This document shows, piece by piece, positions 21,729-29,950 of a DNA stretch of 64,000 nt. The position numbers and the translations under genes were made by a program. Under the pieces are notes generated by a model. That model was given only the letters and a program-made list of their open reading frames with translations, had not been told where the DNA came from and did not search any database. Origin of the DNA: Terriglobia bacterium (GTDB lineage: Bacteria; Acidobacteriota; Terriglobia; Acidiferrales; UBA7541); the NCBI GenBank assembly GCA_020073605.1, contig JAIQEW010000005.1, positions 264,754-328,753 on the forward strand. The letters are read 5' to 3'. The stretch's first letter is position 1. Every line of letters starts with the position of its first letter.

Positions 21729-22943
21729 ATGGCCGAATTCGTTTGCAAAGTCGGGGATGCCTCCGGCCGGATTTTCCAGCAGGTGGAAACGGCCCAATCG
21801 GAGGACGAAGCCAGGCAGAAGCTCGCCGACCGGGGACTCTACGTCTTCACGGTACGGAATCATTTTGATGTCCTCGCCCAGTTCAGCCTGACGCGCAGGG
21901 AACGGAAGATTCGCCCGACCGACTTCTTGATCTTCAACCAGCAGTTCAACACGCTCATCAAGGCAGGCCTGCCGATATTGAGATCCCTGGAGCTATTGGC
22001 TGAACGTGCCGCGGCGCCGCGCCTGCGTCCTATTCTGGAGGAAGTGCGGCAACGGGTCCGCGACGGGGCCCTTTTGTCTGACGCGCTTGGAGCGCAGGGC
22101 GCGTTCCCGCCGGTTTACGTGACGGTGGTCAGCGCGGGTGAGCGGAGCGGCAATCTCACGGGAGTGCTCGAACAATACATCGCTTACTTGCGCGTGAGCA
22201 CCGGTTTTCGCAGCCGCCTGGTGACGGCCCTGATCTATCCGACGGTGCTGGTTGCGGTGGCTTTCATTATCGTCACCTATTTGGCTACGTACGCGCTGCC
22301 GCAGTTCGCGGATCTGTACCAGCAGCTGAACGTCCCGCTGCCGGCGACCACCCGAGTATTGCTTTCCATCGCGATGCCGTTGCGCAACTACTTCCTCGTG
22401 CTGATGGCGGCGCTGGCGTTCGCTGTCGCCGCGCTTTTTGTGTGGACCAGGTCTGATCAGGGCGCGCTGGCCGTCGACCGCGCAAAACCGCGACTCCCTT
22501 TCTTTGGCGACATCTGGCTCAAGGCGCAGATCGCGCAATTCCTGCGCACGCTCTCGACTCTTTTGGGAGGCGGAACGCCCCTGGTTCCGGCGCTGCACAC
22601 CTCGGCAGCGGCGATTGGCAGCCGGCTAGTGGCAACGTCGGTCGATCAGGCGGCCGAGCGCGTCAAAGAAGGGCAGTCGCTGCATGCGAGCCTTGCCGAG
22701 ACTCGGCTGGTTCCCGAACTCGCGCTCGAGATGATCGAGGTGGGCGAGGCCTCGGGCGCGCTGACGGCCATGCTCACGAGCGTGGCTGAGTTCTATGAAA
22801 ACGAAGTCGATACCGGCCTGCAGCGGTCGCTTTCGTGGATTCCGATCGTGATTTTGGTGGTCATGGCCGTTGTGGTAGGCTTCATTTTGATCTCGCTGTA
22901 TCTGCCAATGTTTTCCCTCCAGGTCGGATCGGCAGGGGGATAG
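21729..22943 (+). CDS. Second PilC/GspF-type platform protein
   Basis: A 404-residue paralogue of PilC with two T2SSF domains (FNQQFNTLIKAGLPILRSL; FLRTLSTLLGGGTPLVPAL) and three hydrophobic segments, the last being WIPIVILVVMAVVVGFILIS. It begins the second secretion/pilus-like block, 7 bp before the ATPase gene. Its motif VSAGERSGNLTGVLEQY is typical of GspF. Whether the block is a type II secretion system or a pilus-related machine cannot be decided, because no secretin gene is in the window. A TGCTAAACT box (21678-21686) may be its promoter. Confidence 0.9.
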   Translation: MAEFVCKVGDASGRIFQQVETAQSEDEARQKLADRGLYVFTVRNHFDVLAQFSLTRRERKIRPTDFLIFNQQFNTLIKAGLPILRSLELLAERAAAPRLRPILEEVRQRVRDGALLSDALGAQGAFPPVYVTVVSAGERSGNLTGVLEQYIAYLRVSTGFRSRLVTALIYPTVLVAVAFIIVTYLATYALPQFADLYQQLNVPLPATTRVLLSIAMPLRNYFLVLMAALAFAVAALFVWTRSDQGALAVDRAKPRLPFFGDIWLKAQIAQFLRTLSTLLGGGTPLVPALHTSAAAIGSRLVATSVDQAAERVKEGQSLHASLAETRLVPELALEMIEVGEASGALTAMLTSVAEFYENEVDTGLQRSLSWIPIVILVVMAVVVGFILISLYLPMFSLQVGSAGG

Positions 22944-22949
22944 GACTCG

Positions 22950-24581
22950 ATGGCCACTACCGGCAATAATCCGGCACCCGCGGACGTCGCGAACGACGCC
23001 GCCGAACGCGAACAGGCACGGCGCCTGGCCGAACGCTACCGGTGCCCGTTCATCGACCTGACCGAGCAGCGCATCGATCCGGATCTCTTCCGCAGCATCC
23101 CGGCCGAGATGATGTTCCGCTACAACTTTGTCCCGCTCGCGGCGCACGATTCGACGCTCGTTGTGGCCATGGCCGATCCGAGCCAATTGCAACTCACCGA
23201 CGAACTCCGGCTGCTGCTCGGGAAACGCCTGGAGATCAAAGTTGCGACAGCGTCGCAGATCGGCGACCTCCTGAAGCGCACCGAACAGTCGCAGCGCGTT
23301 CTCGACCAGGCGACCGAGGGCTTCACCCTCCAGGTTGTAAGCGAGGAAGAAGACAGCGACGAAAACATTTCGATGGAGAAGCTCACGCGGGAAACGGGCG
23401 CGAGCCCCGTCGTGCGGCTGGTGAACACCGTTATTTTTACGGCGCTCGAGCGGCGCGCGAGCGACATTCACATCGAGACGCGCAATTCGGAAGTGGTGGT
23501 GAAGTACCGCATTGACGGCGTCCTTCAATTCGCCATGAAGCCGCTCGACAAGGAATGGCACGCAACGATCCTTTCGCGCATCAAGGTGATGAGCGAGCTC
23601 GACATCGCCGAACGCCGCGTTCCTCAAGACGGCCGTTTTCGGGTGCACTACAAGGGCCGCGACGTCGATTTCCGCGTTTCGATCATGCCGTCGGTCCACG
23701 GCGAAGACGCCGTGCTTCGCGTGCTCGACAAGGAGACACTCGGCGAGAAATTCCGCAATCTGACGCTCGATGTCGTCGGTTTCGAACAGGTGGAGGTAAC
23801 ACGTTTCCGGCGCTACATCCACGAGCCGTATGGAATGGTTCTCGTCACCGGCCCGACCGGCTCGGGAAAGACGACGACTCTCTACGCCGCCATCAACGAG
23901 ATCAAGAACGACGAGGACAAGATCATCACGATTGAGGACCCGGTGGAATACCAGGTCCGTGGCATCACCCAGATCCCCGTGAACGAGAAGAAGGGCCTCA
24001 CGTTCGCCCGCGGCTTGCGCTCGATCCTGCGGCACGATCCGGACAAAATCATGGTCGGCGAAATCCGCGACCAGGAAACCGCGCAGATCGCAATCAACTC
24101 CGCGCTCACCGGCCACCTCGTGTTCACCACCGTGCACGCGAATAACGTGACCGACGTGATCGGCCGGTTCATCAACATGGGAGTCGAGCCTTACAACTTC
24201 GTCTCCGCGCTCAATTGCATCCTGGCGCAGCGCCTGGTGCGCGTCGTTTGCGACAACTGCAAGAAGAAACTGACGTACGCTCCCGCGGTGCTGAAGGAGT
24301 CGGGCCTCGACCCTGCCGAATGGAGCCAGGTGCAATTCTGCGAAGGCACGGGTTGCCTGGAATGCTCCGGAAGCGGCTATCGCGGACGCACGGCCATCAC
24401 CGAGCTTCTCGATCTTTCCGACCGCATTCGCGAGATGATTATCGACCGCCGTCCGACCTCGGAGATCAAGCGCGTGGCCAGAGAAGAGGGCATGACCTTC
24501 CTCCGCGATTCGGGCTTGAGCAAGGTCCGCGCGGGAATTACGACGCTGCGCGAGATCAATAAGGTGACGTTCCTTGAGTAG
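22950..24581 (+). CDS. Second GspE/PilB-type secretion ATPase
   Basis: A 543-residue ATPase with an MshEN-like N-terminus (RCPFIDLTEQRIDPDLFRSI), Walker A GPTGSGKTTTLYAA, Walker B IMVGEIRDQETAQIA and a zinc tetracysteine (CDNCKKK; CEGTGCLECSGSGYRGR). It pairs with the GspF-like protein upstream and the PilM-like protein downstream, whose start overlaps its stop by 8 bp. The sequence is clearly distinct from PilB at 11018-12736, so the two machines probably have separate motors. Confidence 0.92.
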   Translation: MATTGNNPAPADVANDAAEREQARRLAERYRCPFIDLTEQRIDPDLFRSIPAEMMFRYNFVPLAAHDSTLVVAMADPSQLQLTDELRLLLGKRLEIKVATASQIGDLLKRTEQSQRVLDQATEGFTLQVVSEEEDSDENISMEKLTRETGASPVVRLVNTVIFTALERRASDIHIETRNSEVVVKYRIDGVLQFAMKPLDKEWHATILSRIKVMSELDIAERRVPQDGRFRVHYKGRDVDFRVSIMPSVHGEDAVLRVLDKETLGEKFRNLTLDVVGFEQVEVTRFRRYIHEPYGMVLVTGPTGSGKTTTLYAAINEIKNDEDKIITIEDPVEYQVRGITQIPVNEKKGLTFARGLRSILRHDPDKIMVGEIRDQETAQIAINSALTGHLVFTTVHANNVTDVIGRFINMGVEPYNFVSALNCILAQRLVRVVCDNCKKKLTYAPAVLKESGLDPAEWSQVQFCEGTGCLECSGSGYRGRTAITELLDLSDRIREMIIDRRPTSEIKRVAREEGMTFLRDSGLSKVRAGITTLREINKVTFLE

Positions 24582-25563
24582 CTCGCCGAGCCTGGGCACT
24601 ACCGCAACTCCTTTCTATCAGTCCGGAATCTTTCGCCGCTTCGACCGCTGGCTGCACGCCATGCCGCACCCGCCGCTCGTCGTGGAGATGGCGGGGGATC
24701 ATGTGGCCGCGGCACGCTGGGGGAATGTGCGCGGGCACCTCGAACAGGTTGCCGCGGAATCGCTGCCTGCGGGTTCGGTGATGCCTTCCACGGTTGACAC
24801 GAACATCACGCAGCCCGAAGCGGTGCGCTCCGCTCTGCGCCGGGTTTTCACCCGCGTTCCGGACCGGGGCGCGCCGGTCGCGCTTCTAGTGCCGGATCCG
24901 GTGGTGCGCGTTTTCATATTGCCGTTCGATACGCTCCCGCGGAGCGCGGATGATGCGCTGCCGCTGCTTCGCTGGCGGTTGAAGAAGAGCGTGCCGTTCG
25001 ATGTGGACGAGACGGTTGTTTCCTGGATGCGGCAGAGCGGCCGCAACGGCAACCTGGAAGTCATAACGGCGGTGGCGCGCCGTCAAATCATTCGGGAGTA
25101 TGAAGAGATCGTGGAGTCGCTGGATGCCCATGCCGGCGTGGTGCTGAGCTCGACGCTGGCGACGCTGCCGCTCCTCGAGGAGCGCGGCACGACTCTACTC
25201 GCCCGGCTCTGCGGGAGGACGCTGACCACGGCGATTGTTTACGGTCCGAATCTGTGCGTCTACCGCTCGACGGAAATGCCGGCTGAAGCGGCTTTGCTCG
25301 ATCCCCAGGCCATGCTCGACGAGGTTTTCCCGGCGGTCGCGTATTACCAGGATACCTGGGGCGCCTCCATCGACCGCGCGCGTCTGGCGGGTTTCGGCGA
25401 AAGGGAAGACCTGTTCGGCAGTGCTCTCGCCGGGGAATTGAAGGTCAATGTCGGCCCGATGGCCGACGCGGAAGGCGCGCGCGATCTCGACACGCCAGCC
25501 AAGGATTTGATTCGCCACGGCCTCGATGCTCTGGCCGGGTGGATGCTGAACGGGAAGTCGTGA
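24574..25563 (+). CDS. PilM/GspL-like protein
   Basis: A 329-residue protein starting at a TTG that overlaps the stop of the ATPase gene (ttgagtag), which indicates translational coupling. It has an actin-like/PilM organisation: VVEMAGDHVAAARWGN near residue 30, GAPVALLVPDPVVRVFILPF around 100, and LPLLRWRLKKSVPFDVDE, the segment found in PilM/GspL proteins. It lacks a membrane segment, so it should be cytoplasmic and contact PilN. Function inferred from family and position before pilN- and pilO-like genes. Confidence 0.75.
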   Translation: MSSSPSLGTTATPFYQSGIFRRFDRWLHAMPHPPLVVEMAGDHVAAARWGNVRGHLEQVAAESLPAGSVMPSTVDTNITQPEAVRSALRRVFTRVPDRGAPVALLVPDPVVRVFILPFDTLPRSADDALPLLRWRLKKSVPFDVDETVVSWMRQSGRNGNLEVITAVARRQIIREYEEIVESLDAHAGVVLSSTLATLPLLEERGTTLLARLCGRTLTTAIVYGPNLCVYRSTEMPAEAALLDPQAMLDEVFPAVAYYQDTWGASIDRARLAGFGEREDLFGSALAGELKVNVGPMADAEGARDLDTPAKDLIRHGLDALAGWMLNGKS

Positions 25564-25630
25564 TCTGCCGGCCCAAATGGATGAGGGGCGCTTCCCGGAA
25601 GCCGGCGGCGATGGCCTCTGAGTACCGAAG

Positions 25631-26197
25631 ATGAAGTTACAGCTCAATCTCGCCACTGCGCCGCAAGCCAATAACCGGCCGTTCCTCGCCGGCGTCGCTA
25701 TTGGCGGCACAGTCGGTTTGGTGGCGCTCGTGGTGCTGTCGCACGCTGCGTTCAGGTCCTGGGAATCCAACCGGGAGCTCCGTGCGGACACCGCGCGCTG
25801 GGAAGATCAAATTCGGGTGGACCAACATAAGCAACAGGAGCTGTCAGCGTATTTTCGCGAACAGGCGGCGCAGCAGGTGCTGGATCGTTCCAATTTCCTC
25901 AATTCCCTGATCGACGCGCGTAGCTTTCCGTGGACGAAGATTTTCATGGATCTCGAGGAGACACTGCCACCCGGTGTTCGTGTGGTTAGCATCTCTCCCC
26001 GGCTCGTGGACGGCCGCGCCGAGGTTGCGCTCGAAATCGGCGCCACGAGCGACGAAGGGAAGATTCGTTTCCTCGAGGCCATTGAGAAATCGAAGGCCTT
26101 CACCGGCATGGTTATGAAGGACGAGCGCCATCCCGATCAGGCCGGTTCGGCCGATCGGATCGTGCTGGAACTCACGGTCTGGTATTCGACTACATGA
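25631..26197 (+). CDS. pilN: PilN-like inner-membrane protein
   Basis: A 188-residue bitopic protein: short cytoplasmic MKLQLNLATAPQANNRPF (the NLA start is typical of PilN), one membrane helix (FLAGVAIGGTVGLVALVVLS), a coiled coil and a ferredoxin-like domain (LEETLPPGVRVVSISPRLVD; VALEIGATSDEGKIRFLEAI). PilN links PilM to PilO in the alignment subcomplex. The 3' end overlaps pilO by 4 bp. Confidence 0.82.
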   Translation: MKLQLNLATAPQANNRPFLAGVAIGGTVGLVALVVLSHAAFRSWESNRELRADTARWEDQIRVDQHKQQELSAYFREQAAQQVLDRSNFLNSLIDARSFPWTKIFMDLEETLPPGVRVVSISPRLVDGRAEVALEIGATSDEGKIRFLEAIEKSKAFTGMVMKDERHPDQAGSADRIVLELTVWYSTT

Positions 26198-26745
26198 CCA
26201 TAAAAGTTGACTGGCGAAACTGGAAACTATGGACCGGCATCGCGCTGGCACTCGTGCTGGCTGCCGATCTGGCCCTCGGTTTCGTGCATTGGAAGGACTC
26301 CAGCCAGGGCCCGCAGGCGATGCGCGTTGAGCGGGATCGTCTGGCGATCCGGGCAAAGCTGCTCCGCGCGGACGTGGACCGAGGCGAAAAGATCCGTGCG
26401 TCTCTTCCGCAGGCGGGGAAGGACTGCGAAACGTTCTATCACGAATCGTTTCTGGACGCCGCGACAGGCTACTCCCAGATCGAATCCGACCTCGCGGCCA
26501 TTGCTTCGCATTCGGGTGTGAAGACGTCCGGCTTCAGTTTCAAGCAGAAAGAGATCAAGGATCGCGGGGTCACCGAGATATCGATCGACACGGCCGTCGA
26601 GGCCGAGTATCCCGCTGTGATTCAGTTCATCAACGGCGTCGAGCGCTCCAAGAACTTCTACCTACTGGACAGCCTCCACCTGGCCTCGGTGACCACGGGG
26701 GGAATCCGGCTGCAACTGCAGCTGCACACGTATTTCAGGACCTGA
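26194..26745 (+). CDS. pilO: PilO-like inner-membrane protein
   Basis: A 183-residue protein with a short cytoplasmic start, one membrane helix (LWTGIALALVLAADLALGFV), a coiled-coil region and a C-terminal ferredoxin-like fold (VKTSGFSFKQKEIKDRGVTE; YPAVIQFINGVERSKNFYLL), the pattern of PilO/GspM. It overlaps pilN by ATGA and would form a heterodimer with it. The next gene follows after 3 bp. Confidence 0.8.
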   Translation: MTIKVDWRNWKLWTGIALALVLAADLALGFVHWKDSSQGPQAMRVERDRLAIRAKLLRADVDRGEKIRASLPQAGKDCETFYHESFLDAATGYSQIESDLAAIASHSGVKTSGFSFKQKEIKDRGVTEISIDTAVEAEYPAVIQFINGVERSKNFYLLDSLHLASVTTGGIRLQLQLHTYFRT

Positions 26746-26748
26746 ACG

Positions 26749-27297
26749 ATGTCGCGTCGCACGGAAATCTATCTTCTCGCGGGGCTGGTGGTCATACTGG
26801 CCGCGATTCTCTATTTCCGGAACCGTTCCGATGTGCCCGGCATCGCCGGCGTCTTCGCGGCGGACACGAAATTCGTGCCTCTCGATGTGCAGGAGCCGCA
26901 GCTCCGGCTGAACCAGCTCGAGAAGCTTCGCAAGCTCGAGTATTCCGGCTCGCACCGGAACATTTTCGTGGCCGCGCCGCCGCCGGTCCCCAAGCCGGTG
27001 GGCCAGGCCGCGGCCGCCCCGCCACCTTTCGTGGGGCCTATGAAGCCTCCGCCCCCGCCTCCGCTGCAAGTGCCGGGAGAGTTTTTCGGGTACGCCGCGC
27101 AGCCGAAGACGGGGCGGAAGTTCGCCTTCATCGCCAGTGGAGACGATATCCTCGTCGTAGCCGAAGGCGACACATTCTTGAATAGCTTTCGCGTCGTACA
27201 CATTGGAAACGACTCCGCAGACGTCGAGGAGATTTCCACGGGACGCCGCGCGACCGTTCCGATGACTCAGCCGCCGAACCAGGCGTCGAATCCATGA
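26749..27297 (+). CDS. Periplasmic PilP/GspC-like protein
   Basis: A 182-residue protein: N-terminal membrane anchor (IYLLAGLVVILAAILYFR), a Pro-rich middle (PPPVPKPVGQ and PPPPPPLQVPG) and a C-terminal beta domain (FFGYAAQPKTGRKFAFIASG, then GDTFLNSFRVVHIGNDSADV) that resembles the homology region of PilP/GspC. Such proteins join the inner-membrane complex to the secretin. It lies directly after pilO-like and overlaps the next gene by 4 bp. The family match is by layout rather than clear sequence. Confidence 0.6.
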   Translation: MSRRTEIYLLAGLVVILAAILYFRNRSDVPGIAGVFAADTKFVPLDVQEPQLRLNQLEKLRKLEYSGSHRNIFVAAPPPVPKPVGQAAAAPPPFVGPMKPPPPPPLQVPGEFFGYAAQPKTGRKFAFIASGDDILVVAEGDTFLNSFRVVHIGNDSADVEEISTGRRATVPMTQPPNQASNP

Positions 27298-28235
27298 GCG
27301 TGAGTTCAGCGCGCCATCCGCGTACAGCGCCCGCGCGGCGCCGTTCCGGCGAGTCGGGATCGGCCTACCTGATCGCGCTGTTCATGGTTCTGGTGCTGGT
27401 GATTACGTCGCAGGCTGCGATGAAAAACCTCGTGACGGAGGGCCGCCGCCAGCGGGAAGCCGAAACGGTCTGGCGCGGCAATCAGTACGTTCTGGCGATT
27501 CAGCGTTACTACCGCAAGACCGGGCACTACCCCCAGAACCTCGACGATCTGAAGAACGGTCTCCCCCAGCTTCATTTTCTTCGCCTCGCGGCCTACAAGG
27601 ATCCGATGAACAAAGACGACGGCTCGTGGCGGCTGATCTACGTCAACGCGTCCGGGCAAATCATCGGCAGCACGAAATACGCCACGCTGCAACAGATGGC
27701 TCTGCTCGATCTCAATGGCGGCCAGCTTCTCACAGCACAGCAAGGGGCGATGCCGGGCATCCCCGTCTCAAGCATGGCTTCGGGCACGAGCGACACGAGC
27801 AATCAGAGCGCGCAAGGCTCGCAGCAGGGCGGAACTTCGACGGGCCAAGGATCCACCGGAGGCGTCACTGACAACTCCGGTGCCGCAGGGCAGAGTTCCG
27901 GCCCGGGCCAATCGGCTGGATCGAGCCAGCCCGGCAATCCGGCGGTCGAGCTTAAGCCCACCGGCCCGGTCGACGGGCCCGTGATAGGCGGCTTTGTTAC
28001 GGGCGTCGCCAGCAGGGTGGATAAGCCCTCGATTAGGGTGTACAAGGGCGGGAAGAAGTACATCGATTGGGAGTTCATCTGGAACCCGATCGAGGATCAG
28101 GCGCGCGCCGTGCAGCAGGGGCTAACTCCACAGGCGCCACAGCCCGGCCAGCCTGGGCAACCGATTACTCCCGGTTTCGGTGGAACGATCATGCCGGGGC
28201 CTTCGACTTCCCAGCCTCCCGCGCAATCTCCTTGA
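27294..28235 (+). CDS. Pseudopilin-like protein with long Gly/Ser/Gln-rich tail
   Basis: A 313-residue protein. The N-terminus has a long basic leader and then GESGSAYLIALFMVLVLVIT, a prepilin-like segment, though without the canonical Phe-Thr/Ser-Leu-Ile-Glu. Residues 55-125 resemble the GspG-type pseudopilin body (IQRYYRKTGHYPQNLDDLKN; LAAYKDPMNKDDGSW). The C-terminal 160 residues are low-complexity Ser/Gly/Gln then Pro/Gln-rich, containing one conserved-looking patch (IRVYKGGKKYIDWEFIWNP). It belongs to the block by overlap with the previous gene. It may be a pseudopilin or tip protein. Confidence 0.65.
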   Translation: MSVSSARHPRTAPARRRSGESGSAYLIALFMVLVLVITSQAAMKNLVTEGRRQREAETVWRGNQYVLAIQRYYRKTGHYPQNLDDLKNGLPQLHFLRLAAYKDPMNKDDGSWRLIYVNASGQIIGSTKYATLQQMALLDLNGGQLLTAQQGAMPGIPVSSMASGTSDTSNQSAQGSQQGGTSTGQGSTGGVTDNSGAAGQSSGPGQSAGSSQPGNPAVELKPTGPVDGPVIGGFVTGVASRVDKPSIRVYKGGKKYIDWEFIWNPIEDQARAVQQGLTPQAPQPGQPGQPITPGFGGTIMPGPSTSQPPAQSP

Positions 28236-28244
28236 GGTTTCGAC

Positions 28245-28694
28245 ATGGCAGCCGACCCCGAAGTTGATCCAAAGCTGCGAGCGGGAATCCGCACGTACCT
28301 GATTGTTTCCGCTGTGTTCCTCGCTCTGGGTCTAGCGTACGTGGGCTGGGTCTTCTTCTCTCGCTGGCAGGGGAATCGCGCGATCGAGGAGCGCGCAGCC
28401 GCCGAAAGGCGCGCCCAGGCTGAGCAGACCTTCGAGGGAATGGGCGGGGAGCGTTTCGAGATTCTTACGTTCTACGCGCTGCCGGGCGAGATTCGTCCGG
28501 GCGAGGAAGTGGACCTGTGCTACGGCGTGTCGAACGCGAAGTCCGTGACGCTCGAGCCGCAGAAAAACGCCGTCTGGCCCTCTTACAGCCGTTGCGTTAA
28601 AGTCTCGCCCCGGAAAACAACAACCTATACGCTGACGGCCACCGACGCCGCCGGCCACACGAAAACAGCGACCGTCACCGTGGAAGTACGATAG
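28245..28694 (+). CDS. Membrane-anchored protein with Ig-like domain
   Basis: A 149-residue protein with one membrane helix (TYLIVSAVFLALGLAYVGWV), a charged linker (AIEERAAAERRAQAEQ) and a beta-rich domain (GEIRPGEEVDLCYGVSNAKS and TTTYTLTATDAAGHTKTATV) with two Cys residues that could pair. The C-terminal domain resembles immunoglobulin-like folds of surface proteins. It follows the pseudopilin-like gene by 9 bp and closes the block where a secretin would often be. Function unknown. Confidence 0.65.
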   Translation: MAADPEVDPKLRAGIRTYLIVSAVFLALGLAYVGWVFFSRWQGNRAIEERAAAERRAQAEQTFEGMGGERFEILTFYALPGEIRPGEEVDLCYGVSNAKSVTLEPQKNAVWPSYSRCVKVSPRKTTTYTLTATDAAGHTKTATVTVEVR

Positions 28695-28731
28695 CGGGAT
28701 TTGCCCGGCGCAAGCAGGCGGGGCGGTCAGC

Positions 28732-29221
28732 CTACTCCCCTCTGGGCTCCCAGAGTTCGATGCGATTGCCGTCAGGGTCCTTCGCCCAGCCGAAGCGGCC
28801 GTTGGGTTCGTCGTCGATCTTGTCATCCACCTTCACGCCCTCCTGTCGGAGCTGCGCCAATAACCGATCGAGATTCGCGACGCGGAAATTGATCATGAAG
28901 GAGGAGCGGCTCGGCTCGAAATATTTCGTGCGTTCGGAGAAACATGGATAGCACAGTCGAGCCGGCCTTTTCCGGATGGTCCTTCTGCCTCCACTGAAAC
29001 GGGTGATATTGGGGTGCGTCATCGCCCGGCCCAGCCTTTTCTAGTTCGATACCCAGATGCTCGCGATACCACTCGCCGAGCTTTCCGGGGTTTTGAGCCT
29101 TGAAGAAGATTCCGCCCACGCCCGTCACCCGCAGCGCATCCTTGTCGCCGCGCGACGCGCGCGCCGATTCCAGAGCCATTCCCAGGATAAAGCTGAACGC
29201 TACGGTGCCAGCAATCCACAT
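28732..29221 (-). pseudogene. VOC-family (glyoxalase-like) gene with a frameshift
   Basis: Two overlapping minus-strand frames together make one protein. The 5' frame encodes a signal-anchor (MWIAGTVAFSFILGMALESA) and the first VOC half (GVGGIFFKAQNPGKLGEWYR, up to STVLSMF). The 3' frame continues with SERTKYFEPSRSSFMINFRV and ends FGWAKDPDGNRIELWEP, the second half with its metal-ligand Glu. The switch lies near 28938-28945, next to a run of three A; deleting one base restores a single frame. A GTG 12 bp upstream (29233) is an alternative start. It could be a true pseudogene or a sequencing/assembly error. Confidence 0.78.
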
Positions 29222-29374
29222 GTCTGATTTCACGTTTCTTCCCCGTTGATGAATTGTCGGTTTGAGTCTCCGTCGCCCCCGGAGATGTACTCCATTGCAA
29301 ACGCGCCCGTCAACGTGCAAAATGGTTTTGTAGGAGCAGGCCAAGCTGTCTTTGTTTAGGAGCTGTGCTTAACG

Positions 29375-29920
29375 ATGGCCGTCGAACTCGCGAAGGGCGT
29401 CACACTCGAAAAGCCGGGCGAGGTTGAAAACTTCCTGAAGGACGAAGGCATTCTCTTCGCCTCTCTCGATAAGGTTGTCAATTGGGCGCGCCGCAGCTCG
29501 ATCTGGCCGATGTCCTTTGGCCTTGCGTGCTGCGCCATCGAGATGATGTCGATGGCAGCCTCGCGATACGATATTTCGCGCTTCGGCGCCGAAGTTTTCC
29601 GCGGCTCACCACGCCAGTCCGACCTGATGATCATCGCCGGCCGCGTCTCGCAGAAGATGGCGCCGGTGATCAAGCAGCTCTACGCGCAGATGCCGGAGCC
29701 CAAGTGGGCCATCTCGATGGGAGCATGCGCCACGTCCGGCGGCGTCTTCAACAACTACGCGGTTGTCCAGGGCGTGAATCAGGTGATTCCGATCGACGTG
29801 TACGTGCCAGGCTGCCCGCCGCGTCCCGAGGCTCTTCTCTACGCCGTCTTTCAGCTTCAGAAAAAGATCGACGCCGACCGCGGCAGCTTCCTGCGCTCCC
29901 TCAACTTGAGCAAGAGCTGA
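29375..29920 (+). CDS. nuoB: NADH-quinone oxidoreductase subunit B, standing alone
   Basis: A 181-residue NuoB. The N2 iron-sulfur cluster ligands are present: LACCAIEMM (tandem Cys), GACATSGG and [12 protein letters not shown]. This subunit sits at the junction of the peripheral and membrane arms of complex I and passes electrons to quinone. The N-terminus is slightly longer than usual ([18 protein letters not shown]). No other nuo gene is adjacent: the neighbours are the broken VOC gene and ygfZ on the other strand. It may complement a nuo operon elsewhere or belong to another NuoB-like enzyme; ligand set favours the former. Confidence 0.92.
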   Translation: MAVELAKGVTLEKPGEVENFLKDEGILFASLDKVVNWARRSSIWPMSFGLACCAIEMMSMAASRYDISRFGAEVFRGSPRQSDLMIIAGRVSQKMAPVIKQLYAQMPEPKWAISMGACATSGGVFNNYAVVQGVNQVIPIDVYVPGCPPRPEALLYAVFQLQKKIDADRGSFLRSLNLSKS

Positions 29921-29950
29921 ACGTCCAGCCAGGGTCTCTCTTCACAAGAA

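Noticed and set aside
22626..24599. Long minus-strand frame opposite the second secretion ATPase
   Set aside because: It mirrors the codon pattern of a clear GspE gene, has no family features and no ribosome-binding site; such antisense frames are usual in GC-rich DNA.
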